Assembly: GCA_964023205.1 (NCBI GenBank)
Contig: OZ026833.1
Span: 47,060,441-47,124,440, forward strand
DNA length: 64,000 nucleotides
Direction of reading: 5' to 3'
From: Lutraria lutraria
Taxonomy: Eukaryota; Mollusca; Bivalvia; Venerida; Mactridae
The position numbers and the translations under genes were made by a program. The notes under the pieces were generated by a model. The model was given only the letters and a program-made list of their open reading frames with translations. It did no database searches and was not told the origin of the DNA. Below are positions 56,601-64,000 of the stretch, piece after piece. Numbering within the stretch: position 1 is the first letter of the stretch; each line of letters begins with the position of its first letter.

Positions 56601-59600
56601 TTATTCGTAGTTTGCACGTATGAAGTTTCACTAGTGTCTACGTGATTTAAACTGATTTTAACACGAGAAGTGCGCATGCTCAATTCCTGGTATAAATATT
56701 AATTAGATGGCCGTGTCGTAAGCGGTAAATACGCATGCGCAATAAAATGTCTCCTCCCATTTTGAATACATTTATAGAACCGTCGATACTATGAGCGTAG
56801 TAAAGATTTTTGGCGTTCTACGAAATTAAGATTCGACACTATGAGGCGTAGTAACGTACTATGGATATAGTAGCGATTTTTGGCGTTCTATGAAATTAAG
56901 AGCTAGGAAAAAGGCAGAAATACGGCGATTTCATTGGATGACAAATAAAGCTGCACACTAAATTGTCATAGATGTCATGTGAAAAATAAAACAGCAGAAA
57001 CATGTATTACATACTAATGTACTGTCACATTTAACTATTTTCAGAGACATTGCTCAGACAGAGACTCGTGATGCAAAGAATTCAATAGATGATTTGGTAG
57101 ATGAACTTGGTGTAGCACCAATGCCAAATGCTTCTCCACATATACTAAGTAAGAAAATTGGGATAAATTTGTAAAACGGTTAAACCTGTATCTATTCTAT
57201 GCTCATTTTAATGAACAGATGATAAATATTGAATCAAGTAATTTTTATATACTTTCAAACCCTAGTATTTTAATTACATGTATAATGCATTAATAAGTTT
57301 GATACTACAGTCTGGATTTCAACACAAATGAAGCATATTATATTATTGATTATACATATCTGATAATTTGTAAGTGTTTGATACTGTATCTGCCTTTTAC
57401 TATATTAGACAGATTCTACATAACAAGCTTGCATCTAAGTCTAATAACAAAACTTTTGAATGCTTGAAACATCTGTGTTAGAAGATAATAACAATTAATT
57501 TGACTGAAAATGATGTGACATTTAATCTGGTATTTAACCTTTTGTCTTAGTTTTGTCAATTTAAAAGGACTTCATATATGTTAGCATATTATAACATTTA
57601 TTTACTTTCCAGAAATCGGGCACCTGCCAGATGCTGATATCAGTAAAATACCTGACCAAGTCCCTTGTGGTGATTTCAAGCCCATAAAGCTTAAAGATAT
57701 TCTACCAACTGTGATGTTTTTTTATTTAGAAACAGCTGATCTAAGTAAGATAATTTTTAAATTGCATATCAATTATTTTAGTTGGAGATTTTTGCTAAAA
57801 ATAATTATAATTGCCCTTCAAAGGCTATTCATAAGTCCTGCAGCAGATGACCAACTTGTATGTATTATGGAGATATGTTTTGCTTTCTGACTGAAACAGT
57901 ATTTGATATATCTTCCTCATACTTGGTCATGATATATTTATATATACAGACAACATGTGTTGTTTTCTTTCAGTAATAGCACCAGTCATATCAGCCAATT
58001 ACTCAGAGTCATGACTCAAACTAAATCTAAGTGATCAAGAAGTCTTCACTGAAGTTGACCAAAAATTATTTTCTAATAATACTTAGGATGTATGATTTTC
58101 AGTCAAAATGCCCTGTCACTCTTGAGTTCAGCTCTTTGATGTATAGTATATTTGTTACAGAGGCATTTGTGACCCTGGAATTATGTTACTGTGACTTACA
58201 AGCTGACCAGTACAATATTTTTTTGACTAAAATATAGTTCGTGGGGGACATATTCCACAGATTACTCAAATTGCTGCATGTGATAATTCTGGGAAAATAT
58301 TTAATCAGTATGTGAAACCAACTGATTATATCCCCCAACCAGCTACACAAATTACAGGAATAACTTATTCAGACAATTAAATGAAAGTGAATGGAGATTA
58401 TGTTCCATCAGTATCAGTTACTGAAGCATTAGAATTATAATGTTGATGGATTGAAACATTTAACAATGTATTTCTTGTTGCACATAATTGTCGTTGTTTT
58501 GACTTCCCAGTGATTATTTCGAAGTTATATAGTTTAAATTTACTGGAACGGTTTTATGTATGTGTTCTAGGATGCCTTGATTCTTTACCATTTTTTAGGA
58601 AAATGTATCCAAACATCTTTCAAGCAAGTAGATCTATTCCGAGAAATCGTTCAATGTTCATATGGTGCGCATAATGCTAGTGAAGATGTACTTGCTTTGT
58701 CTAAATGTCTAAAATGTGTCTGATTATTCAAAGCATATGTTAATTACCTTTTAGTTTTACCCCTAAAGCTATTCATCATACTATTTTATTTAACAAAGAA
58801 AGGTATAAGAATATGCAGTCTATATGTGTCTTAGTTGCAAATGCAATCTGTAAAACTGCTACTGCAGAGAATATTGCTGGGTCAGGCTTAAACTTAAATA
58901 ATCTTATGCTTATTTTTAAGCGTGAAGGAGAAGATGGTTTACATAATACATTTATTGTTAAAAATAGTGAAGGTCAGCCACAAGTGACTAATACCAAAAG
59001 AACATTTAAATCAGTAATTCCTGCTCTTGCAGACTTCCTGAGGAAACAAGAAATAGATTGTTACCATAACTAGTGCTTTATTTCTGTAAACGTTCTTAGA
59101 ATCCTAGTCATAGATTATTTGGAATACCCAAAATGTTTATTTTTGACATTATTTATCACACTTAATTGTCAGATACTAGTAAGTTTAAATTTAATATCTA
59201 TTGTGTGACTCCTGTCTTTATTTTGCTATCCGTATAAGAAAAATGATACAAATCGGACATTTGGTGATACAACTTTAAAATTGTATTTTTTCGTCCACAA
59301 AAATCTTAAAGAAGAATGGGAATAATTATATTGTTTAAAGCTACTAACTCTGAATTATAGAATTTTCTATAATTTGTGATATTGATATAAGACTGGCATT
59401 CAATATTATTCCTGCTGAACATAAAACTTGAACTAAATCACTTGTTTGATGTTTTGTGATAAACACATTAGTATGTCATTTTTCTCTAAATCAGTCAACA
59501 AATAATTGGAAATGTATTATTTCATTGTTAAGTTTGTATTGTTAGCAATGTTCTCCTTTTACTGTCTTTATTATAAATACTTAGGATGAAAAAAATGTTA

Positions 59601-61202
59601 CTTGTAAACTTTTAATGTAAAAGAGCTTGTGATCATTACGTTTCAGTGATAAAAATTGAATGATTACTTTTCTGATATGTCTTATTAAATTTCATATTTC
59701 TCTAATTTAGAACGGTAAATCTTTACAAATTTTATGTATTTAGTACTATAATTATTGCTGTTAAATAATATGTTAATAAATAGTGTATACCTATGATACT
59801 TTTTAAGATATCAAGATTTGAAGCCTGTCAGAGGCATAAAAAATGGCGAAATTTTGAATGTTCGCAGTGACTGTAACAATGCATTTAATAATTTTTTCTC
59901 TTGTGTAACAACTTTTTATTTCACAAATAGTATTCTGTCTAATTATGTTGACCAAATGTAACAAGTAGATGCAAATTTCATATTGAAAGTTAAATAATTG
60001 ACAAAAATATATAGATTTTTGTGAAACAGGTGTTTGTCTTATTTTTAATGAATCCGACGCTTGAGGGTCATGACCTTAAAACTCTCATAAAATTTTTATT
60101 TGACGGTAAAAGTTTGAAATATTTTGCAGTTAAACCAGGCAACCATCACAGATAACAAATACAATTTAAAAAATGACTTTCTGAAACATTGATGTTATGG
60201 GTATAAAACCTTAAATCTTCAGAGAAACATCAGGTAATCTGGACTGAGCAACAAAGCTTTTAAACATTGTTATCAAATAATGACATCAATCCAAAGTACA
60301 TCTTTAACACCCGGTCTTCAGATATAAAGTCCGAAAAGAATGGAATTACCGGTGTTCAATGATAAAATCCGAAAAGAATGGGGCTTACCGGTGTTCAGTG
60401 GTTTTGATGAACTTGGCCTTAAACGAATATTCTGATTTTGGAGCAAGACCTAACTGAAGACATTCTAACGAAACTTTTAACTATATTTATTGTTCTTGGT
60501 GATAATCTACTTAATACTAGAGGTTCAATTTATAGGCGACTGATATATCTAAAAAAAAGACATTCAGTCAAACAATTGTTAAGAATAAGAAATTTAAAAA
60601 TGATACTATGATCTAGTATAAATATATCCCTAAAAGGGGATCACAATATCGTATGCAGCAGAACCAGTCTAAACTCAAATTTTCAACCTGGCGGTCTTTT
60701 TCAAGAGCTATGATCAAAGCAACATATCTCTTGAAAAAGACCGCCAGGTTGAAAATTTGAGTTTAGAGTGGTTCTGCTGCATACGATATTGTGATCGTTC
60801 TGTAAATGGTAAGATTCGTACTTTAATTTTCAAACCAACAGAAGCAATGTACATATGTACATTAAAAAAGTAACATACCTGAGGAGTAATAGATGTTTTC
60901 CGTACAAAAACGCATGGCCCGGTTCCTTTACCGTTGTCGACAAAGGTACCATCGTCAACTGAATATAATTCACAAAGTAATTGCTTTCTCTTGTAGCTGA
61001 TGGACTGACAACTTTGAAGGACGGCACATTCTCGCACACATTGCTTCACAGGTATATTCACAAAATACATGATAATCATGTCGGACACTAAACACTTGTT
61101 GCGATGCGTAATTTCATATTTCAGATCATATGAAACCACTGCAATAGCGACATCGAGTATTAAGATGCAAGATATAATATTCAGTAATTTCATTGTCACC
61201 AT
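47426..61202 (-). CDS. Copy C: secreted apple-CCP-F-type lectin gene (six exons)
   Basis: The exons are 61202-60879, 52529-52460, 51917-51750, 49978-49866, 48341-48206 and 47625-47426, with phases as in copy A, giving 337 codons with stop. Domain order is signal peptide, apple/PAN, four-Cys module, CCP, F-type lectin. The motif is intact: His239, Arg266, Asp268, Cys269-Cys270, Arg273. Differences from A and B include loss of the NKT sequon at the end of exon 2, which has T instead of G before the donor, and a slightly longer C-terminus. Intron 1 (8.3 kb) holds a mariner and a 5.7-kb TTAA element. Intron 4 holds a foldback element. Introns 2, 3 and 5 are plain. The mariner near the exon 2 acceptor may weaken splicing. 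Confidence 0.83.
48206..48341 (-). CDS. Copy C exon 5: F-type lectin sugar-binding part
   Basis: 136 nt. Encodes VDGNQDPNNPYCAHT, MLDLGRSYTL and YIVNRKDCC. The acceptor is tacag instead of ctag; the donor gtaaat is as in copy A. Confidence 0.9.
48971..49802. mobile_element. Inverted-repeat element rich in CGACA and CGCATTTT motifs
   Basis: The ends (ggtgactgatttacgcca at 48971 and the complement of tggcgtaaattagcctaa at 49785-49802) are imperfect inverted repeats. The flanking intron matches copy B without this block. The inside is a low-complexity patchwork of aacacgacaaagtc, its complement, and alternating gcattttcgcattgttg units. Short ORFs on both strands are artefacts of these repeats. 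Non-autonomous; superfamily unknown. Confidence 0.72.
49866..49978 (-). CDS. Copy C exon 4: F-type lectin N-terminal part
   Basis: 113 nt. Encodes SCSALPVTEFS, ANVARNKTVTLSS and ends YTGALM. Donor gtaact, acceptor tacag. Contains NKT and NYT sequons. Confidence 0.88.
51750..51917 (-). CDS. Copy C exon 3: CCP/sushi domain
   Basis: 168 nt, phase 1-1. CPKIQIDNG, VRFSCNNNY, SACGQMGEWSYVPRC, with all four Cys and Trp kept. Acceptor tacag, donor gtataa. Confidence 0.9.
52460..52529 (-). CDS. Copy C exon 2: short four-cysteine module
   Basis: 70 nt. The frame keeps TCSCSELEACDIESSSC but then reads SKK instead of NKT. The last exon base is T, a weaker donor context (T before gtaggt). A mariner insertion begins 28-30 bp upstream of the acceptor. 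Confidence 0.75.
52559..53839 (-). mobile_element. Mariner-type transposon, decayed, in copy C intron 1
   Basis: The ends cgagggctgac and the complement of gaccgtccctcg form an imperfect inverted repeat flanked by TA on both sides. Copy A shows the empty site (attatgcataaccac). The transposase is on the minus strand in broken frames. Length is about 1.28 kb, normal for mariner. Confidence 0.9.
52600..53720 (-). pseudogene. Mariner transposase, frameshifted relic
   Basis: Pieces in order: N-terminal MDSLLEEQHSVIIFMVAEGE (about 53655), VNKDRRVTLEEVANKF and HNNLHEHLDMSIISARTWW (53487-53218), then INEDEMWVHYAEPDT with the first catalytic Asp and FKLSPSAGKVMIVAF (53221-52943). A shifted frame gives RDNAPSHTA with the second Asp and PPCSPDL (about 52840-52920), then an eroded C-terminus with stops. 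No working protein is possible. Confidence 0.88.
55735..55845. repeat. Hairpin inside the TTAA element
   Basis: Arms of about 45 nt (55735-55779 and 55801-55845) pair almost fully, with start tatattagtgttcatcctg and matching end. The GC-rich loop is about 20 nt (gacgggagcgtagcgaccg). Confidence 0.85.
56786..56902. repeat. Imperfect tandem duplication
   Basis: Two units share cgatactatg...cgtagta...atttttggcgttctacgaaattaag, spaced about 75 bp apart. Confidence 0.65.
60639..60796. repeat. Long near-perfect hairpin next to exon 1 of copy C
   Basis: Arms 60639-60707 and 60728-60796 (69 nt each) are inverted copies with only one or two differences, separated by a 20-nt loop. Begins gatcacaatatcgtatgcag. 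It lies 83 bp downstream of the exon 1 donor, inside the transcribed intron. Confidence 0.92.
60879..61202 (-). CDS. Copy C exon 1: signal peptide plus apple/PAN domain
   Basis: 324 nt. Signal peptide MKLLNIISCILILDVAIAV. Apple-domain Cys pattern complete (NKCLVS, KQCVRECA, QSCQSISY, LLCELYS, GPCVFVRK). Ends TPQ at a phase-0 gtatgt donor. Confidence 0.92.
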
Positions 61203-62221
61203 ATTCGAAAAGGTTTAACTACTCATTTCATTACCGTATTAAGTAGCGAAGGCCTAAATTAAATTCACTTAACACGCGATTAAAATATTTTCAAACCGTG
61301 TCTTGTGGCAGATTGTGTCGTTCTGACAGTATCTACAATTCTTCTGTCAGCAGATTGTTTGAATTCATGTCTGTTCAATCGCATGTTATCATTGTTAAGG
61401 GTCTAAATCATTAAGCATAATAATCAAACTGAAGAAATAATATAGCATTATTTTTAGCAAGTTTTATTGATGTCTCGTCAACGTTGCTCAGTCATTATTT
61501 TTGAATAATTCATTATGAGCATACATAGCGATATCAGATTCGTTCGTTTCTGCAGGTTGTTGAAGAGCATTATCAATCAAACGTAACATAATTTGGTCAA
61601 AACATATAATTATTTAGATAATTTATTTCATTTCTATACCGTCAGATAACAATAGTATTATACCGTTTTAGCCATATTAATGGCTTCATTTATATGTTCT
61701 ACCTCTGGTTTTACTTTCTGTGTCAAAATACAACATACAAAGACAAATGCCGTTTTGATAAAGTGGTCGAATTATGGAAAATGTCATATCACGAAGCAAT
61801 CATCGTGTTTCCGAAAGAACAGTACTTCACAAATATCAAATTGTAATACAAATTGACAAAAGCCGTAAGCTAGAACATATATACCAAACCGAAACCGCTG
61901 CAAATTCTTTCAAGGAATCCATTTTAACTAGAACATAATCCTATGTCGAGGTACTGTATTAAAATCTGTTTTTATTCATCTTTCACATTTTAAAATCCAG
62001 AGGTGACTAACTCGAAGCTATCGTAAAGCTTACGACTCTCGTAGCACGGTAAGAAGGAGGACGTATCGATTCCGTGGCTAATTTAAAGGAGGTTGTAAAA
62101 TTGACAAGTATTTACGATAAAAATATCTAGGTGATAAGAGGGTTGTAAGCATGTGTCGACATTTAGGGCTTCTCTTTGATTTGGAGGTAAATAATTAACA
62201 TACTTTTTTCGGCGCAGCTGT

Positions 62222-62645
62222 ATTAAAATTGATTTTGACCTACATTTGAACCAATGAAATTGTTAGATACAAAATTTTCAGCTAAAGAAGGAAGTTTGTC
62301 ATTGGTTAAAAGTGTCATTATGAAGTTCTAGGGCAGAATTCATAATTGTTAGTTGCTCGTAATTGTCTGAAAATAATGCAATAATCAAAATCTACAACAG
62401 TATAAAATTAAATATCGAAACGTTTTAACCATGCAAAATAAACTCATGAGTTTTGTTTATGACCTGAACTGTTATCGTAATAGTACACGTGGTTTGAAAT
62501 ATTAAAATGTCAAACCAGGCCCTGGTGCTAAACCCAACCTAAAACAATAAACACACAAAGCGTAAAAACATGTGAATCAAGTGACTGTATGGTTTAACAA
62601 AAACAAATATGACAGATATGAGCAACATCAACCTGATATATACTA
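62222..62645. repeat. Repeat, inverted partner of 450-816
   Basis: The reverse complement matches 450-816, best over ggttcaaatgtaggtcaaaa, accaatgacaaacttcctt and ttcagacaattacga. Confidence 0.6.
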
Positions 62646-63674
62646 CTCAAAATTTGATAAGGATCACTTTTTGTGGAGGTTGGAAGTTTAGTTCTGGTAC
62701 TTATTATATTCTGAGGCCACTATGTCCATGTATCTTACATTGTCAACAATTTGTTTGCAAGGGTCTTACATGAAATATGTTATCAAATACTACTATGGAT
62801 CAGATATCAAGCATCTTGACTATCAAGCGATTAGTTGACTGGATCACTGCATGGATGTTTCCATTGCCCCTTTGACCACTGAGTATCTGCATTCCATAGA
62901 GAAAACGCAATCAAATCACCACGTGATAATCACGTGATTCTTCAAAACCTGATTTCTTCTCTGAGGTAGGTTGATAAAACACGGACTCGCGTGATTGTCA
63001 TGAACGTCACCGTATTGTAAAAGCATATCGCTTTTAATCTTGACATGAAGGACATCCGTAATCATAAATGATAAGTGCAACCAATGTAATCACAGATAAT
63101 AAACCGGTTCAGTTATCATAGTCAAATCTAATTGATATGTACAGCATACTTACTACGTTTTCAACTATGTACTTGGTAAGGACTTCTTTTCAAAAACGCT
63201 GGTTTGCGATTATGCGATCCAAACTTTGTCCAGTGGGTAGGTGGGTAGGCGTTTTGGTAACGCTATGTGGTTATGTTGAAAACAAAAGACTACAATAAAG
63301 AACGAAAATTGTTTTTTTCAAAATCAATTAGAAGATTTTGGCCCGGGGACTTTTAAATAAGCCAGACGCTTAAATGTGAACAAACTTTCCTTAAGGACGG
63401 CCTCGGTTTTGCAATTTTGTCCCATTTAACCAGCCTTTCAACAGTCACATAATAGTAAGCACAACTATAAAAGTTCAAATGTTTGTCACTCACACATTTT
63501 AAATTCAGAGCAAAGGTGTATCGGGAAAAGTGAAATTTACTTACCTGTTAATACACATATAATACAGCGTTATTATCATAGTATCAAGAAATGATCTGGT
63601 TTTTGTTGCAAGCATTTCTCTTCAAACATTTTTACAACAGTCGTCAAGTGACTTTGTTTTTACCTTTACACATA

Positions 63675-63834
63675 CGCCCACAAGATGTGCAGTGTATTGG
63701 TCATTTAATATTATCATAGGCGTTCTGTCCACTACCCGCTTGACCACACTGTGTTCTTTATGCCAGCACTCAATATTTGCACATTTTCTCATCTCATTGG
63801 CAAAACGGTTGGTACAAAGAAGTAGCTTCATCAT
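63675..63834 (-). CDS. Possible exon, cysteine-containing, unknown
   Basis: An open frame of about 55 codons with four Cys and a His (KCANIECWHKEHSVV) ends at a possible donor (AAG then gtaaaa at about 63670). It does not resemble any exon of the lectin family. No neighbour exon is in the window. It could be chance. Confidence 0.2.
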
Positions 63835-64000
63835 TATGTTAAGATGGAGATTTGGATGACTAGGTGTTATATGATTTGTTTTGAGAGTTTGAAATTGTAG
63901 TTATCTTCTGCCTTATTCTTAAAGGTTTCTTTCCTGTCTGAAAATGTCTTTGTATTATTCTTTAGATTTGTACTAGGTACTAGATCTCATTCTGGTACTA

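Larger units (their letters stand above)
54680..59073 (+). pseudogene. Degenerate multi-exon DEDDh exonuclease gene of the TTAA element
   Basis: Readable segments: 54680-55003 (MADQGRDSRGRF, then WRIGRRIIELGVLLDQL), about 55490-55627 (FLATLNIPTINPKNLKHMAD, MVANRSMLGVAKDTYQKEM with a donor), 57045-57148 (DIAQTETRDAKNSIDDLVDE), 57613-57743 (IGHLPDADISKIP, then FFYLETADLS at a donor), 58238-58720 (RGGHIPQITQIAACD, FLVAHNCRCFDFPVI, YGAHNASEDVLALSKCLK) and 58813-59073. The exonuclease signature is recognisable, but the first catalytic Asp of the D-L-E-T motif is Tyr. Stops at 58378-58380 and 58438-58440 and others further on break the domain. It is not functional as it stands. Confidence 0.72.
54518..60210 (+). 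mobile_element. 5.7-kb TTAA-flanked element with exonuclease and Mutator-like relic
   Basis: Compared with copies A (22998) and B (41805), the intron sequence tggtcttaa / ttaaatcttc is split here. The TTAA is duplicated on both sides (54514-54517 and 60211-60214). The ends GGCTATATACCCATAAC and GGTTTTATACCCATAAC (the latter complemented) form a 17-bp inverted repeat with three mismatches. Inside, a multi-exon gene relic runs on the plus strand from 54680 to 59073. Its first part resembles the Mutator-like domain of bivalve repeat proteins, and the later part is a DEDDh exonuclease. This combination with a TTAA target is unusual. Confidence 0.78.
61203..64000. other. Upstream region of copy C
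   Basis: The first about 400 bp align with the upstream regions of A and B (tactcatttcatta, cgtgtcttgtg, tgtcgttctgac). Further out it holds the inverted partner of the 450-816 repeat (62222-62645) and two CACGTG boxes 13 bp apart at 62921-62939. A minus-strand frame at 63622-63834 is listed separately. The conserved aaaataaccgcgataaag block of A and B is not seen here. Confidence 0.5.

Noticed and set aside
60639..60796. Extension of copy C exon 1 coding through the hairpin
   Set aside because: The frame stays open by chance to 60714. The donor at 60877-60878 is conserved in all copies, and the hairpin is absent from A and B.
1..64000. CRISPR array, bacterial operon or ribosome-binding sites
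   Set aside because: The window is eukaryotic, with spliced genes and animal transposons. The tandem repeats lack CRISPR spacing.

Overview
The window looks like animal nuclear DNA, AT-rich and dense in transposons. I infer a bivalve mollusc or a close lophotrochozoan. The grounds are modular secreted F-type lectins with apple (PAN) and sushi (CCP) domains, Tc1, mariner, BEL and LINE relics, and a tandem repeat with a GTGACCTTGACCTTTGAG core that I associate from memory with bivalve genomes. No species can be named from the sequence alone.

The central object is a tandem array of one gene family, all on the minus strand. Three complete six-exon copies are present: A (23796 to 15238), B (42514 to 29265) and C (61202 to 47426). 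The first exon of a more diverged fourth copy, D, lies at 3774-3451, and the rest of D is off the left edge. Each copy encodes a signal peptide plus apple/PAN domain (exon 1, always 324 nt), a short four-cysteine module (exon 2, always 70 nt), a CCP/sushi domain (exon 3, 168-171 nt) and a C-terminal F-type lectin domain split over exons 4-6. Every splice phase matches, and the assembled frames are 335, 336 and 337 codons including stop. All three lectin domains carry the fucose-binding signature H-X26-R-X-D-X4-R and the adjacent cysteine pair. Copy B has a single TGA in exon 1 in place of an apple-domain cysteine and may be a pseudogene. The proteins are likely secreted, multidomain glycan-binding molecules; an innate-immune or self/non-self role is inference.

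Introns and spacers align between copies, so later insertions can be read almost exactly. Copy A intron 1 holds a Tc1 element with an intact DD34E transposase, itself interrupted by a 761-bp TTAA-flanked element. Copy B intron 1 holds a rearranged remnant of the same Tc1 family and a LINE; its intron 3 holds a 5'-truncated BEL/Pao element with a probable 3' LTR. Copy C intron 1 holds a decayed mariner about 30 bp from an exon acceptor and a 5.7-kb TTAA-flanked element with a degenerate DEDDh-exonuclease gene and a Mutator-like N-terminal part. Copy C intron 4 holds an 830-bp inverted-repeat element.

Region by region: 1-3450 is intron 1 of copy D with local repeats and a tRNA-derived SINE. 3451-3774 is exon 1 of D. 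3775-15237 is spacer with a LINE, a foldback element with two inverted tRNA-like arms, hairpins and a tandem-core element. 15238-23796 is copy A. 23797-29264 is spacer with conserved upstream sequence and an orphan promoter-like segment. 29265-42514 is copy B, 42515-47425 is spacer, 47426-61202 is copy C, and 61203-64000 is upstream sequence.
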